A stretch of 38,823 nt of DNA from Bacillota bacterium (GCA_012839805.1 DUMU01000037.1:1-38823); one strand, 5' to 3'. Counted from the stretch's first letter, positions 8,330 to 19,236 are shown. Notes: generated from the letters alone by a model not told the origin. Program-made: numbers and translations.

Positions 8330-10786
8330 GTGACAAGAGTGGTGCACACTCAGGCGGGGGTGGCCGGCGACTCCGGAGCGCCGGCACGAACCGGGTTACA
8401 AACGGAGGCCCCCTGGCGCCGGCAGGGGCTGACGGACGCCGAGTACGCCCGTATCGTGGAGCTCCTGGGCCGGCACCCGAATGAGCTCGAGCTGGGTATG
8501 TTCGCGGTGCTCTGGTCGGAGCACTGCGGCTACAAGCACTCCAAGCGGGCACTGCGGCGCTTTCCCACCCGGGGGCCGCAGGTGCTGGTCGGGCCGGGCG
8601 AGAACGCCGGCGTGGTGGACATCGGCGAGAGCTTTGCCGTCGCTTTCCGCATGGAAAGCCACAACCACCCGTGCGCGATCGAACCGTACCAGGGGGCCGC
8701 GACGGGGGTGGGCGGGATCATCCGCGACATCCTGGCCATGGGAGCCCGGCCTGTTGCGCTCCTTGATTCGCTCCGGTTCGGGCCGCCGTCCGAGCCCCGG
8801 TCGGCCCATATCGCCCGGGGAGTGGTCGAGGGCATCGCCGGGTACGGGAACTGCGTGGGCGTGCCCACGGTGGGCGGCGAAATTGCTTTCGATCCGGCCT
8901 ACGCCGGAAACCCGCTTTGCAACGTGTTGTGTGTGGGGCTGATCGAGAAAGAGCGGCTGACCCGGGCGGCCGCCACCGGCGTGGGGAACGTATGTATCCT
9001 GGTGGGGCAGCACACGGGGCGAGACGGCATCCACGGAGCGACTTTTGCCTCCGTGGAACTGGATGCCGAATCGGAGTCGCGGCGGCCGTCGGTTCAGGTG
9101 GGAGATCCCTTCATGGAGAAGCTCCTGATCGAGGCGTGCCTGGAGATCGTGGAGCGCGGGCTGGCGGTGGGCATCCAGGACCTGGGAGCGGCCGGGTTGA
9201 CCTCCTCCCTGGCGGAGACGGCGGGGCGGGGCGGCACGGGGGTTGACGTAGAGGTGGAGGCCGTTCCCCAGCGGGAGACGGGGATGACACCCTATGAAGT
9301 GATGCTCTCGGAGTCGCAGGAGCGGATGCTGGTCATCGCCCGGCCGGAAAACGTGCCCGCGATCAAGGAGATCTGTTACCGTTGGGGGCTGAACGCCGCG
9401 GTGGTGGGGCGGGTAACGGGCGATGGTCTTTTCACCGTACGCTGGCACGGGCAGATCGTGGGGCAAGTGCCGGTCCGGCTCCTCACCGAGGAGACACCGG
9501 TATACGATCCCGAGGCGAAAGAGCCGGCGTACCTGGCCGTGACCCGGCAGGCGGCGGCCGTACCGGCGGTAGCGGCGGGGGTGGCGGCGGCACCGGCGGT
9601 GGCGGCGCCCGCCACGCTAACCGGAGAGCCGGAAGACTCGGTCAAGGCGTCGCCCCGAGAGCTGTTGTTGAGGCTGCTGGCCAGCCCCACGGTGGCGAGC
9701 AAGGCGTGGGCTTACCGGCGCTACGACCACCAGGTGCAGACCAGGACGGCGATTCTGCCGGGCGCGGGCGATGCCGCCCTGCTGGTACTGCGGGAGACGG
9801 GCATGCGCAAAGGGATCGCCCTGGCGACCGACGGAAACGGAAGGCTCTGTTACCTCGACCCGCGCCGGGGCGGGCGGCTCGCGGTGGCCGAGGCGGCCCG
9901 CAACGTGGCCTGCGTCGGGGCGCGCCCGATCGCCATCACCAACTGCCTCAATTTTGGCAACCCGGAGGATCCCGAGATTTTCTGGCAGTTCAAGGAAGCC
10001 ATCGAAGGTATGAGCGAGGCAGCGGAGGCGCTGGGAACGCCGGTCACGGGCGGAAACGTTTCGTTCTACAACGAATCGGAGAGGGGAGCGATCTTCCCCA
10101 CGCCGGTGGTCGGCATGTTGGGCGTGACCGATCGTCCGGACCTGTGCCGGGGAATGGCTCCGGGGCGAACTGGGCAAAGGCTCCTGCTCCTCGGGGCGGT
10201 AGAAGGCCCGGAGCGGCCGGATGAGGTCTGGGCCGGCAGTGAACTGCAGGCCCTGCTCTCGGGGGCGGGACCGCAGGGAGTGCCGGCCGATGTGGACCTG
10301 GCACTGGAAAAGCGCTTGCAGGACACTTTGTTGAAGCTTTACGAGGCGGGCGTGGTGGAAGCGGCCCACGACGTGAGCGAAGGCGGGCTGGCGGTGGCGG
10401 TAGCCGAGATGTTGATCGCGGCCGCGGAGGCGATGAGCCTGGCAGGGGCGGGCAACCCCAGCCTTGGTGCGGACGTCACCCTGCCTGGTGATCCCCGGCT
10501 CTCGCCCCTGACCCACGCCTTTGGCGAATGGCCAAGCCGCGTGATCGTTGCCGTTGACCCGGGCGAGGCTGAGGCCAGGGCCGTGGCTCTGCTCGAGGCT
10601 TCCGGCCTCCCCTGGATCCGCCTGGGGGAGATTACCGGCCGGGCGCTCCTGACCTTCCGCCTGCCGTCAAACTCCGGTTCGCAGGCGTCCCCGGGGGAGA
10701 TGCCGGGGGAGACAGAATGGTTCAGCGTGTCGCTGGACGAAGCGTGGAAAGCGTATAGCCGCGAACCGTTCGGCCGGGAGGAGTGA
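8330..10786 (+). CDS. purL: FGAM synthase large subunit, small-type PurL
   Basis: ATP-dependent conversion of FGAR to FGAM, working with PurS and PurQ. Two AIR synthase-like halves are present. The N-terminal motif MFAVLWSEHCGYKHSK (57-72) and HNHP (111-114) mark the ATP/FGAR site. The second half begins near residue 440, with GGNVSFYNES as a typical motif. The length of 818 exceeds the usual 740 or so. Much of the excess is an N-terminal extension (1-30) and an Ala/Val/Pro-rich linker between the halves (407-430). GTG 8330 has GGAGAGG six bases upstream. It is 68 bases after purQ and 6 before purF. Confidence 0.95.
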   Translation: MTRVVHTQAGVAGDSGAPARTGLQTEAPWRRQGLTDAEYARIVELLGRHPNELELGMFAVLWSEHCGYKHSKRALRRFPTRGPQVLVGPGENAGVVDIGESFAVAFRMESHNHPCAIEPYQGAATGVGGIIRDILAMGARPVALLDSLRFGPPSEPRSAHIARGVVEGIAGYGNCVGVPTVGGEIAFDPAYAGNPLCNVLCVGLIEKERLTRAAATGVGNVCILVGQHTGRDGIHGATFASVELDAESESRRPSVQVGDPFMEKLLIEACLEIVERGLAVGIQDLGAAGLTSSLAETAGRGGTGVDVEVEAVPQRETGMTPYEVMLSESQERMLVIARPENVPAIKEICYRWGLNAAVVGRVTGDGLFTVRWHGQIVGQVPVRLLTEETPVYDPEAKEPAYLAVTRQAAAVPAVAAGVAAAPAVAAPATLTGEPEDSVKASPRELLLRLLASPTVASKAWAYRRYDHQVQTRTAILPGAGDAALLVLRETGMRKGIALATDGNGRLCYLDPRRGGRLAVAEAARNVACVGARPIAITNCLNFGNPEDPEIFWQFKEAIEGMSEAAEALGTPVTGGNVSFYNESERGAIFPTPVVGMLGVTDRPDLCRGMAPGRTGQRLLLLGAVEGPERPDEVWAGSELQALLSGAGPQGVPADVDLALEKRLQDTLLKLYEAGVVEAAHDVSEGGLAVAVAEMLIAAAEAMSLAGAGNPSLGADVTLPGDPRLSPLTHAFGEWPSRVIVAVDPGEAEARAVALLEASGLPWIRLGEITGRALLTFRLPSNSGSQASPGEMPGETEWFSVSLDEAWKAYSREPFGREE

Positions 10787-10792
10787 AGCAAG

Positions 10793-12553
10793 GTGTGCGG
10801 GGTTTTCGGGATTTGCGGCCGGCTGCAGGCACCCGGTGAGGCTTCTGATATCCCGGCTGCCAACGCTGCGAGCCCGGCCGGACCGTGGCCCCTGCCCGCG
10901 GCCCACCTCACCTATCTCGGTCTCTTTGCTTTACAGCACCGGGGGCAGGAGAGCGCCGGGATCGCGGTTTCGACCTGGGAAAACGGCGTTGCCGGCGCGC
11001 GTAACCGGGGCCGCCCGGCGGAAGTGGCGGCGAGGTACGAGGAAGCCGAGGTAACGGTGGGCGGGGGTATTCTCCTCCGCAAGGATATGGGGCTGGTGGC
11101 GGAGGTCTTCGACCGGGAAAAGCTCGAGCAACTGCCGGGTAGTGCCGCGATCGGGCATGTCCGCTACTCGACCACCGGGGCAAGCCGCCGTGAGAACGCG
11201 CAGCCGCTGCTCGGCATCACTTCCCACGGGCCGGTGGCCATCGCTCACAACGGGAACTTTACCAACGCGTCCTCTTTGCGCCGGCGCTTGCTATCGGCGG
11301 GGGCGATCTTCCAGACTACCACCGATACCGAGCTCTTGCTCGCCCTCATCTCGCAGTCGGCCGCCGAAGACCTCCCGCAGGCGGTCGCCCAGGCCCTGCA
11401 GGCCGTGCGGGGGGCGTATGCCCTGGTCATCCTGGGCGAGCAGCCGGCGGGCCGTCTGGCGAGCAGTTCGACGGGCCGTCCGGCGGGTCGTCCGGCAGGC
11501 GGTTCGGCGGTTCGTTCGTCCGGCCGTCCGGCGGGAGGCGCGGGAGGCGGGATGCCGGGCATAGCCGGCGATAGGCCGGGCCCGGGCGAAGCGGCCGGAG
11601 CGGCGAACGAGACCTGGCCGGTGCTGATTGGCTGTCGCGACCCCTATGGCCTGCGGCCTCTCGTAGTGGGTGAACGTCCCGATGCCTATGTCCTTGCTTC
11701 GGAAACCTGTGCCCTGGCCACGGTGGGGGCGACGCTCGTGACCGAGCTCGCGCCCGGGGAGGCGGCCATTATCACCCCGGCCGGGCTCAGGATCGAACGC
11801 TGGTTCCCGCCCCGCCGGTCCGCGCTCTGCGTTTTCGAATACATCTACCTCGCGCGGCCAGATTCGGAGCTGGAGGGGCAAAGTGTGCATCGGGTGCGGC
11901 AGGCGATCGGCCGCGAACTGGCCGCCGAAGCTCCCGTCGAGGCCGACGTCGTTATCCCCGCCCCCGACTCCGGTACTTCCGCGGCCCTTGGCTACAGCCA
12001 GGGCTCGGGCATCCCCTTCGACCTGGGGCTGGTGAAGAACCGGTACGTGGGCCGCACCTTCATCCAGCCCGATCAGGCCGCCCGGGAGCTCGGCGTTCGC
12101 ATCAAGCTGAACCCCGTTCGCTCCGTCCTGGCCGGCCGGCGGGTGGTGGTGGTCGACGACTCCATCGTGCGGGGAACTACCAGCCGCAAGACCGTGGCTT
12201 TGCTGCGGGAGGCGGGGGCGAAGGAAGTTCACCTGATGATCGCTTCGCCGCCTTACCGTTACCCCTGCTATTACGGGGTGGATACCACCGATGAAGAAAA
12301 GCTCATCGCCCGCCGGCATTCCGTCGAAGAGATCCGCCAGGTGGTGGGCGCCGATAGCCTCCACTTCGTTTCGCTTGCGGGTCTCTTACGGGCGGTGCGA
12401 GGAGTCCGGGGCGGCGGAGCAGGCGAGACGGAGTTCGACGCCGACCTTTGTACTGCCTGTTTCAGCGGCCGCTATCCAACGGAGCTTCCCGAAGGAGCAA
12501 GACCTGCCAAGGATGAACTGGAAAGGGAGTGGCAGCATGCCGGCACCAGTTGA
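10793..12553 (+). CDS. purF: Amidophosphoribosyltransferase (PurF), Fe-S type
   Basis: Committed step of purine synthesis: PRPP plus glutamine to phosphoribosylamine. An N-terminal Ntn glutaminase domain with Cys2 as nucleophile is followed by a phosphoribosyltransferase domain whose PRPP motif is [14 protein letters not shown] (451-464). Four cysteines, 346 (ALCVFEY), 492 (YPCYYG), 553 and 556 ([10 protein letters not shown]), match the [4Fe-4S] ligands of the B. subtilis enzyme, which is degraded on oxidation. The stop of purL in the same frame at 10784-10786 leaves no room for the propeptide that B. subtilis PurF carries. Residues 216-272 are an inserted Gly/Pro/Arg/Ser-rich repeat stretch (GRPAG units). 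Length is 586 against about 470. GTG start behind GGAGGAG. Confidence 0.95.
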   Translation: MCGVFGICGRLQAPGEASDIPAANAASPAGPWPLPAAHLTYLGLFALQHRGQESAGIAVSTWENGVAGARNRGRPAEVAARYEEAEVTVGGGILLRKDMGLVAEVFDREKLEQLPGSAAIGHVRYSTTGASRRENAQPLLGITSHGPVAIAHNGNFTNASSLRRRLLSAGAIFQTTTDTELLLALISQSAAEDLPQAVAQALQAVRGAYALVILGEQPAGRLASSSTGRPAGRPAGGSAVRSSGRPAGGAGGGMPGIAGDRPGPGEAAGAANETWPVLIGCRDPYGLRPLVVGERPDAYVLASETCALATVGATLVTELAPGEAAIITPAGLRIERWFPPRRSALCVFEYIYLARPDSELEGQSVHRVRQAIGRELAAEAPVEADVVIPAPDSGTSAALGYSQGSGIPFDLGLVKNRYVGRTFIQPDQAARELGVRIKLNPVRSVLAGRRVVVVDDSIVRGTTSRKTVALLREAGAKEVHLMIASPPYRYPCYYGVDTTDEEKLIARRHSVEEIRQVVGADSLHFVSLAGLLRAVRGVRGGGAGETEFDADLCTACFSGRYPTELPEGARPAKDELEREWQHAGTS

Positions 12554-13613
12554 GGGCCGCAACGAACCCGGGGTGACTTACCGGGCGGCGGGGGTCGATA
12601 TCGAGGCAGGTTACGCCGCGGTCCGTCGTATCAGGGAGCTGGCCCGTTCCACCTACCGGCCCGAAGTCCGGGGCGATATCGGAGCGTTCGGAGGCTTTTT
12701 CGCCCTGGACCCGGCACGTTACCGGCGGCCGCTCCTGGTCTCGGGGAGCGACGGGGTCGGCACCAAGCTCAAGATAGCGTTTGCCCTCGACCGGCACGAC
12801 ACCGTCGGTATCGATTGCGTGGCTTATTGCGTCAACGACATTCTCTGCCACGGCGCCGAGCCTCTCTTTTTCCTGGACTATCTGGCCGTGGGCCGGCTCG
12901 ACCCCGAAAAGGCAGCCCGGATCGTAGCCGGGGTGGCCGAGGGCTGCCGGCAGGCGGGTTGTGCCCTCATCGGCGGGGAGACGGCGGAGATGCCCGGCTT
13001 TTATCCCCCCGATGAGTACGACCTGGCCGGCTTTGCGGTGGGAGTGGTGGAAGAAGATGAGGTAATCACCGGTGAACGGGTTGCCCCCGGTGACGTGCTG
13101 CTCGGCCTTGCTTCCACCGGCCTACAGTCCAGCGGCTTTTCGCTGGTGCGCCGGATAATCTTGGAGCAGCACCGGCTCCCCCTCGACCGGTACTACCCCG
13201 AGTTCGGCCGCACGCTGGGAGAGGAACTCCTTACGCCCACCGCCATTTACGTTAAGCCCGTGTTGCGTCTCGTGAACGAACTGCGCACGGCGGGTTACGA
13301 GGTACGCGGCATCGCCAACATCAGCGGTGGGGGGCTTCCCGAAAATCTCCCCCGGGCGATGGCCGAGGGGACGAGGGCGCTGATACGAACCGGGAGCTGG
13401 CCCGAGCCCCCGATCTTCGACCTGATCCGCCGGCTCGGACCGGTGGCCGAAGAGGAGATGCGCAGGACGTTTAACCTGGGCGTGGGTATGGTGGTGATCC
13501 TGCCGGCCGCGGCCGTCGACCGGGCAAGGGCGCTGCTGGCGGAGGAAGGCGTGACGAGCTGGCCTATCGGCGAGGTGGCGGCGGGAGAAAAGGGAGTCGA
13601 ATGGGTGAAGTGA
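12537..13613 (+). CDS. purM: AIR synthetase (PurM)
   Basis: Cyclises FGAM to aminoimidazole ribonucleotide using ATP. 358 residues, normal length. Conserved segments are the glycine-rich loop [11 protein letters not shown] (71-81), the [17 protein letters not shown] helix (about 99-115) and [14 protein letters not shown] 12537 follows GAAAGGGAG and overlaps the end of purF by 17 bases. The frame is open further upstream inside purF, but without homology. The 3' end overlaps the purN start. Confidence 0.95.
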   Translation: MPAPVEGRNEPGVTYRAAGVDIEAGYAAVRRIRELARSTYRPEVRGDIGAFGGFFALDPARYRRPLLVSGSDGVGTKLKIAFALDRHDTVGIDCVAYCVNDILCHGAEPLFFLDYLAVGRLDPEKAARIVAGVAEGCRQAGCALIGGETAEMPGFYPPDEYDLAGFAVGVVEEDEVITGERVAPGDVLLGLASTGLQSSGFSLVRRIILEQHRLPLDRYYPEFGRTLGEELLTPTAIYVKPVLRLVNELRTAGYEVRGIANISGGGLPENLPRAMAEGTRALIRTGSWPEPPIFDLIRRLGPVAEEEMRRTFNLGVGMVVILPAAAVDRARALLAEEGVTSWPIGEVAAGEKGVEWVK

Positions 13614-14359
13614 CGGGACCGAGTGAAGTGACAAGGGTGCAAGGGCCGGTGCGACCGGCCCGGGCGGGCGAACCGGCCCGGCTCGCCGTTCTGGTCTCGG
13701 GCCGGGGCTCGAACCTCCAGGCGATCCTGGATGCTTGTGCCGGGGGCGAGCTCAAGGGCCTGGCCCGGGTCGAGGCGGTGGTGAGCGATAACCCCGAGGC
13801 CCCGGCCCTGGCCCGGGCCAAAGCCGCCGGCGTGCCCAGGGTCGAAGTCCTGGACCGCCGCTCCTTCCCTAATCGTGCCGCCTACGACCGGGCGCTGGAT
13901 GCGCTCCTTGCCGAGATCGACCCTGATTTGATCTGCCTTGCCGGCTACATGCGCCTGGTGGCTCCTGCTACCGTTGCCCGCTGGCGGGGTCGTATGTTGA
14001 ACATCCACCCGGCTCTCCTGCCCGCCTTCCCGGGTTTGCATGCCCAGCGGCAGGCGGTCGAATATGGCGTGAGAGTGAGCGGCTGTACGGTTCACCTGGT
14101 GGATGAAGGGATGGATACCGGGCCGATCCTTCTGCAGGAGGCAGTCCCGGTATACCCCGACGACACCGAAGAGAGTTTGTCGGAACGCATTCTTCCCGTG
14201 GAGCACCGCCTGTACCCGGCGGCCATTCGCTTCGTGTTGACGCAGCCGTGGCGGCTGGTGGGAAGGCGAATCACTCTGTGCGAGGAGGGTGTTGAGGGTG
14301 CCCGAGGAACCGGAGATACCGTCAGAGGTGCCGGAGAAGCCTTCGACGGCTGCAAATAG
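13601..14359 (+). CDS. purN: GAR formyltransferase (PurN)
   Basis: Transfers a formyl group from 10-formyl-THF to glycinamide ribonucleotide. The phosphate-binding loop is [11 protein letters not shown] (32-42). The catalytic triad is visible as Asn134 and His136 in NIHPALLP, and Asp172 in DEGMDTGP, equivalent to E. coli Asn106/His108/Asp144. The 252 residues include an N-terminal extension of about 26 and a C-terminal Gly-rich tail that overlaps the purH start. ATG 13601 has AAAGGGAG upstream and overlaps the purM stop by 13 bases. Confidence 0.95.
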   Translation: MGEVTGPSEVTRVQGPVRPARAGEPARLAVLVSGRGSNLQAILDACAGGELKGLARVEAVVSDNPEAPALARAKAAGVPRVEVLDRRSFPNRAAYDRALDALLAEIDPDLICLAGYMRLVAPATVARWRGRMLNIHPALLPAFPGLHAQRQAVEYGVRVSGCTVHLVDEGMDTGPILLQEAVPVYPDDTEESLSERILPVEHRLYPAAIRFVLTQPWRLVGRRITLCEEGVEGARGTGDTVRGAGEAFDGCK

Positions 14360-16166
14360 GTCCCTAATCCGCATCAAGAGGGCACTGATCAGTGTCTCGG
14401 ACAAGCAGGGGATAGTGGAGCTCGGCCGGGCTCTGGCGCAAGGAGGGGTCGAGATCATCTCCACCGGGGGGACTTTCCGTCTCCTGCAGGAGGCAGGCGT
14501 GCCGGTTCGACCGGTGAGCGAGGTGACCGGCTTCCCGGAAATGCTGGAGGGCCGGGTCAAGACTCTCCATCCCCGGATCCACGCCGCCATTCTGGCCCGC
14601 CGGGATCGTCCTGACGACATGGCCGCCCTGGCCGCCCATGGAATTGAGCCCATCGACCTGGTAGTCGTCAACCTGTATCCCTTCAGCAAAACGGTGGCTC
14701 GACCCGGCGTGAGCTGGGCGGAAGCCATCGAGGAGATCGACGTCGGCGGGCCAACCCTGCTCCGGGCAGCCGCGAAAAACCACGGCCACGTGGTAACGCT
14801 CTGTGAACCGGAGCAGTATGACGAGTTCCTCGCCCGGTGGCGGGAGCTGGGCGGTATTCCGGTCGAGTGGTCGCGGCAACTGGCGCTCGCGGTTTTTGCC
14901 CACACCGCAGCTTACGACGCCGCGATCCAACGCTTCTTCTTGCGGCAACTGGATCCCGCTGAGCCACCCCGCCGGTTAACGCTTCCGCTTGAGCTTGTCT
15001 CCGGCTTGCGGTACGGGGAAAACCCGCACCAGCAAGCTGCGTTCTACCGGGACCCTTTGGCCGGTGAGGTTCTGCAAGGTACGCCCGGCCTTGCTGGTGT
15101 CGCCGGCGATCGCGACGGTGGCTCCTCCCCCACGGCGCCGACCCTGCCGGTCGGACCGATCTCGCTGGTCGGGGTCAAGCAGCGACACGGCAAGGAGCTT
15201 TCATTCAACAACATTCAGGACGCCGACGCGGCTTTGGCGCTGATCGCCGAGTTTGCCGCGCCCGCGGCCTGCGCCATCAAGCACATGAACCCCTGCGGGC
15301 TCGCGGTCGCTCCCACCATTACCGAGGCTTACCGCCGGGCTTACGAGAGCGACCCGGTCTCCATCTTCGGCGGTATCGTGGCGCTCAACCGGCCGGTTGA
15401 CCTGGCCACGGCCAACCTGCTGAAAGAGACCTTCCTCGAAGTGATCCTGGCTCCATCTTTCGACGATGATGCTTTGGCGGTACTCCAGAAGAAAAAGAAC
15501 CTGCGGCTGCTGGAAGTTCCCGGGTTGGCGGCGCTGGCCGAAGCGGTGGAGTCGGGGAAGATCCGGCCCGTATACGGTTTTGTCTCTCCCTGGGCAGTGG
15601 GGAAGCGGCCGGGAGCAGAGGCAGGAGAGGGCGAGCAGGCAGCGGCGAGGAAGGGGGAGGAGGCAGCGGCGGGGCAGGCAGCCAGCGGCTGGTCGCCCCT
15701 CGGCACTCCCTTCCTCGACGTGCGGAAAGTGGCGGGAGGGTATTTGGTTCAGCAGCCGGATAGGTTGGAGCTGGATCGGGCCGCGTGGAAAGTGGTCACC
15801 GAAACTCCTGTTCCCGATGAATTGTGGGACGACCTCATCTTTGCCTGGATCGCCGTCAAGCACGTGAAGTCCAATGCCATAACCGTGGCCCGCCACCGGC
15901 AGCTCCTCGGCAGCGGCGCCGGTCAGATGAACCGCATTACCTCTGCCCGCCTGGCCCTGGAGCAGGCGGGGGCGAAGGCGAAAGGTGCGGTCCTGGCTTC
16001 CGATGCGTTCTTCCCCTTCCCCGACGTGGTGGAAGCGGCCGCCCGGGCGGGGATCGCCGCCATCATCCAGCCGGGCGGGAGCGTCCGTGACGAAGAGTCC
16101 ATCGCGGCCTGCAACCGGGCCGGCATCGCCATGGTCTTCACCGGCCGCCGGCACTTCCGGCACTGA
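14298..16166 (+). CDS. purH: Bifunctional AICAR transformylase / IMP cyclohydrolase (PurH)
   Basis: Last two steps to IMP. The N-terminal cyclohydrolase (MGS-like) domain contains [21 protein letters not shown] and NLYPF. The C-terminal transformylase contains [15 protein letters not shown] (328-334) with the catalytic Lys-His pair, and the closing IQPGGSVRD and [11 protein letters not shown]. The 622 residues include two low-complexity inserts, about 263-285 and 432-468 (Glu/Ala/Gly-rich). GTG 14298 is best spaced from GAGGAGG (14282-14288); GTG 14289 and TTG 14292 are in frame but too close. The gene overlaps purN by about 60 bases. Confidence 0.95.
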   Translation: MPEEPEIPSEVPEKPSTAANRSLIRIKRALISVSDKQGIVELGRALAQGGVEIISTGGTFRLLQEAGVPVRPVSEVTGFPEMLEGRVKTLHPRIHAAILARRDRPDDMAALAAHGIEPIDLVVVNLYPFSKTVARPGVSWAEAIEEIDVGGPTLLRAAAKNHGHVVTLCEPEQYDEFLARWRELGGIPVEWSRQLALAVFAHTAAYDAAIQRFFLRQLDPAEPPRRLTLPLELVSGLRYGENPHQQAAFYRDPLAGEVLQGTPGLAGVAGDRDGGSSPTAPTLPVGPISLVGVKQRHGKELSFNNIQDADAALALIAEFAAPAACAIKHMNPCGLAVAPTITEAYRRAYESDPVSIFGGIVALNRPVDLATANLLKETFLEVILAPSFDDDALAVLQKKKNLRLLEVPGLAALAEAVESGKIRPVYGFVSPWAVGKRPGAEAGEGEQAAARKGEEAAAGQAASGWSPLGTPFLDVRKVAGGYLVQQPDRLELDRAAWKVVTETPVPDELWDDLIFAWIAVKHVKSNAITVARHRQLLGSGAGQMNRITSARLALEQAGAKAKGAVLASDAFFPFPDVVEAAARAGIAAIIQPGGSVRDEESIAACNRAGIAMVFTGRRHFRH

Positions 16167-16295
16167 CCCTGGCGTCGGTTCTGGGACCGAGCACACCGCT
16201 CCGGCGCTCTTGCCAGGCAGCGAGGCCAGGGACGGGATCGATAGGATCGATATTCCTAGGGCGGTTGTGAGCAGCATGAGGTGGGGTGACCTTTA

Positions 16296-17765
16296 GTGAA
16301 CCGGATTCTGGTGGTCGGGTCGGGCGGCCGGGAGGACGCCCTGGGTTGGGCTCTGGCTCGGGCCGGGGCGCAGCAGCTTTGGTTTTACCCGGGAAACGCC
16401 GGGACACTACGCTGGGGCACCAACATCAGCCGGTACGGTATGCCGGCCGGCAAGAGCTCGGAGAAGGAAGAAGTCGAGGCGATAGTGAAATGGGCGCAGG
16501 CCCATGGCATCGACCTCGTGGTGGTCGGCCCCGAGGCCTACCTGGCCGCCGGCCTGGCTGACCGGATGCGGGCGGCAGGCATCCCCGTCTTCGGGCCGGG
16601 CGTCGCCGGCGCCCGGATCGAGGCCAGCAAGGCCTGGGCCAAAGAGTTCATGGCCCGGCACGGAATCCCCACCGCTCCTCATGTGACCTTTACGCAGGCG
16701 GAGGCCGGCGCCGCCCGGCGGTACGTGGAGCAGTCCGGCCGGCCGCTCGTGATCAAAGCGGACGGTCTTGCTGCGGGTAAAGGCGTTCGGGTCACCGCCA
16801 GCCGGCAGGAAGCCCTCGAGGCCCTGGAAGCTCTCCTCGTGGAAGGGACGCTGGGCGAGGCGGGCCGCACCGTGGTGATCGAGGAACGCATGGAAGGGCG
16901 CGAGGTGAGCCTCCTTGCCATTACCGACGGCGAGGCGCTGTTGGTCCTCCCCGAGGCGCAGGATCATAAGCGGGTGGGCGAGGGTGACACCGGGCCGAAC
17001 ACGGGGGGCATGGGAGCTTACTCACCCGTTCCCTTCTTCAACAAAGAGGTGCGTGAGGAGGCCATCCGGCGCATTTTGCTGCCCGCCGTTCAGGGGCTGG
17101 CCGGGGAAGGGATCGATTACCGGGGCGTGCTTTATGCCGGGCTGATGCTGACCGGAGATGGACCGAAGGTGGTGGAGTTCAACTGCCGGTTCGGTGACCC
17201 CGAGACCCAGGTGATCTTGCCGCGGCTTAGCGTCGATTGGCCGTCCCTGCTGGGGGCCGCAGCCCAAGGCCGCCTGGGTGAATACTTGCGTGAACTATCT
17301 TCAACCGGTGCGACCGCTTGTGCTGACGCCACTGCTGCGAGTGTTGCTAATGCTGCAACTGCTGAGAGTCCTGCGGCTGCTACCGGCGGCACCGTTCTAC
17401 GGGCGCGCTCTACATTCTCCCAGGTTTGGGAGCTGCGCCCGACCACTGGCGCGGCTTTGGGTGTGGTGCTGGCCTCCCGTGGCTACCCGGGCAAGTACGA
17501 GACCGGGTTTCCCATCAGCGGCCTCGACGTGGTCGCCGCCCTTCCCGGGATCGAAGTTTTCCATGCCGGCACCCGCGTCGATCCTTCCCGGCCGGGCGAG
17601 GTGCTGACCGCGGGCGGGCGGGTACTCAACGTCGTTGGGCTGGGCGACACGTTGTCCGAGGCCCGGTCCCGGGCTTACGAAGGAGCGGCCGCCATACGTT
17701 TCGACAATGTGTACTACCGCCGGGACATTGGCCACCAGGCGCTGGAGGAGTCGCGGGATCAATGA
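16296..17765 (+). CDS. purD: GAR synthetase (PurD)
   Basis: ATP-grasp ligase joining phosphoribosylamine and glycine, second step of the pathway. The N-terminal Rossmann-like motif is GSGGREDALGWAL, with Asp where GGREHAL is usual. ATP-grasp features are VIKADGLAAGKGV (152-164), NTGGMGAYSP (235-244) and the metal-binding EFNCRFGDPE (294-303). Residues 335-372 are an inserted Ala/Thr-rich stretch just before the C-terminal domain, raising the length to 489 from about 425. GTG start behind a weak GAGGTGGGG. It is 129 bases after purH and probably the last gene of the operon. Its end overlaps the convergent Uma2 gene by 7 bases. Confidence 0.95.
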   Translation: MNRILVVGSGGREDALGWALARAGAQQLWFYPGNAGTLRWGTNISRYGMPAGKSSEKEEVEAIVKWAQAHGIDLVVVGPEAYLAAGLADRMRAAGIPVFGPGVAGARIEASKAWAKEFMARHGIPTAPHVTFTQAEAGAARRYVEQSGRPLVIKADGLAAGKGVRVTASRQEALEALEALLVEGTLGEAGRTVVIEERMEGREVSLLAITDGEALLVLPEAQDHKRVGEGDTGPNTGGMGAYSPVPFFNKEVREEAIRRILLPAVQGLAGEGIDYRGVLYAGLMLTGDGPKVVEFNCRFGDPETQVILPRLSVDWPSLLGAAAQGRLGEYLRELSSTGATACADATAASVANAATAESPAAATGGTVLRARSTFSQVWELRPTTGAALGVVLASRGYPGKYETGFPISGLDVVAALPGIEVFHAGTRVDPSRPGEVLTAGGRVLNVVGLGDTLSEARSRAYEGAAAIRFDNVYYRRDIGHQALEESRDQ

Positions 17766-18322
17766 ACATCACTGAACAGCACCGCCACCGGGACGGCCAA
17801 GCCGGGCAGCAAAGGGGTGGTCAGAGTGCCGCCCTCGGGTATCACACTTACCAAGGCCAGGCCGGTCCACTCGGGGCCCACCCGCAGCACCTCTACCGTG
17901 CGAGCCTGCGGATCGACGATCCAGTACTCTTTCACCCCGTACTTGGAATAGATCGTCCGTTTCAGCTGCCGGTCGCGGGCATCGGTGGAAGGGGACAGAA
18001 CCTCGACGATCAAATCAGGAGGCCCCTGAACGTTATCCCGAGTTATGATTCCAAGACGATTCTTAGCCACGAAAAAGAGATCCGGCTGAACCACGTTCGT
18101 GTCTGACAGGATTACATCCAGGGGGGAGAAAAAAACCTCACCTAAATCGTTGCCTTCGACAAAACGCTCTATAACGTCTGTGAGGCGACGCAGTATGCGT
18201 TGATGTTCGACATTGGGCGAGGGAGTCACGAGCAATTCCCCCTCGATCAACTCATATCTCTTGTCGCTTTCCCCGATGGCCATATACTCCTCTATGGTGA
18301 ACTTGATTGCCGGGTTGTTCAT
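17759..18322 (-). CDS. Uma2 family (DUF820) restriction-nuclease-fold protein
   Basis: 187-residue protein of the Uma2/DUF820 family, a PD-(D/E)xK nuclease-fold group that is common in cyanobacteria and thermophilic Bacillota and has no settled role. The start FTIEEYMAI and YELIEGEL are typical. Candidate catalytic residues are Asp81 in VQPDLFFV, Glu107 in PDLIVEVLSPST, and a downstream Lys in the KRTIYSKYGVKEYW segment. ATG 18322 has GGGAGGG at good distance. Convergent with purD. Such genes are often mobile or multi-copy, so recent acquisition is plausible but not shown. Confidence 0.88.
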   Translation of the reverse strand: MNNPAIKFTIEEYMAIGESDKRYELIEGELLVTPSPNVEHQRILRRLTDVIERFVEGNDLGEVFFSPLDVILSDTNVVQPDLFFVAKNRLGIITRDNVQGPPDLIVEVLSPSTDARDRQLKRTIYSKYGVKEYWIVDPQARTVEVLRVGPEWTGLALVSVIPEGGTLTTPLLPGLAVPVAVLFSDVH

Positions 18323-18594
18323 CTACAACCCTCCCGATTGTCAACCCGCCGGGAGTCTCCAGAGCCTCCGCCCGGTATCGGCCCGCTGTAAAGCGCCTCT
18401 TCCTAATACCTGGCGGGCGTCGACCGAGGTCACTTCCCGGGCTCGCCTTTAGCATAACTGTGTCCGATCGTTGCCGGCAAGCCGCCTTAGGCGGCAGCCT
18501 CCGCCACCCCGCGTCTAGGCGCCTGTGCCATTTGAGCAACCTCCGGCCAAAGAGCGCGAGCGGCAACCCCATTACGGCAGATATCCAGCTACCG

Positions 18595-19236
18595 CTAGAT
18601 GGTCGCTCCGTCGGTTGGAGTCCTCTTTGTAGCTTCAGTTAGCAGTCCAACGAGGAACGCCGTGGTTAGAAACATACTGAGCCCTATCTCCGTCAACGTG
18701 TATTTCTTGTCCACCTGCTTCACGTAGCGTTGGGTGATAAGTTCCCTGAGGTGATGGTAAAGCTGACCTGTCTGCATCCCGGTGGCCTGTCCCAGCTCCG
18801 TAGCCGTCTTGTCCGATTCCAGGAGTGCACGTAGAAGCTTCCAGCGTTCCGGGCTGGACAGTGGCGTAGTGAACTGCGCCAGCGTCTCATCGCTCGTCTT
18901 GAGCATACACGGCAGATGGGTTGCGGCCTGCAACGTGTGCTGGCGACCAATCGACTGGTCACGGTAAACTAAACCAACGAGTATGACGGCATCCCTGCCT
19001 GAGACCAGCTCTTTGTCCAACTGCCCGACCACATTGATGTCTGGCCCCTCTAGCGTAAAGGAAGCTCTACTATTTACGATATCGGGAACCTTATGGAGCA
19101 GGATGGCATTGGGCTTACCCGGAGTGCCATGATCCGCGGGAACTAGCCTTGGTGGCTCAAGCCCCAGATGAACGCGTATCTGTTCGACCTGTCGGGATAG
19201 CCGCTCGACGGCTTGGGCAAGTTCGGCAACATCCAT
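18595..19236 (-). CDS. Winged-helix transcriptional regulator, ArsR-like
   Basis: Predicted DNA-binding protein of 213 residues. The N-terminal 25 residues form a short amphipathic helix. The middle part (about 45-110) is an unrecognised, perhaps sensor, domain. Residues 127-190 read as a winged helix: SSPERWKLLRALLESDKTATELGQ, then MQTGQLYHHLRELI as the recognition helix and a wing ending in YTLTEIG. A hydrophobic stretch follows (187-199). ATG 19236 is preceded by CTGGAGGTG at proper spacing; an upstream ATG at 19260 is less well placed. No obvious target gene is adjacent, and autoregulation is possible. Confidence 0.75.
   Translation of the reverse strand: MDVAELAQAVERLSRQVEQIRVHLGLEPPRLVPADHGTPGKPNAILLHKVPDIVNSRASFTLEGPDINVVGQLDKELVSGRDAVILVGLVYRDQSIGRQHTLQAATHLPCMLKTSDETLAQFTTPLSSPERWKLLRALLESDKTATELGQATGMQTGQLYHHLRELITQRYVKQVDKKYTLTEIGLSMFLTTAFLVGLLTEATKRTPTDGATI

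Noticed and set aside
13295-14905. 536-codon reverse frame opposite purM, purN and purH
   Set aside because: Antisense shadow of three well-supported overlapping genes; Arg/Ser/Pro-rich and without motifs.
18480-18580. Possible tRNA on the minus strand (stem GCCGCC-TAA-GGCGGC with a D-arm-like GCTCAAATGGCAC)
   Set aside because: The putative anticodon loop lacks T33, and no T-arm or complementary acceptor stem is present; it is a simple hairpin without a T-tract.
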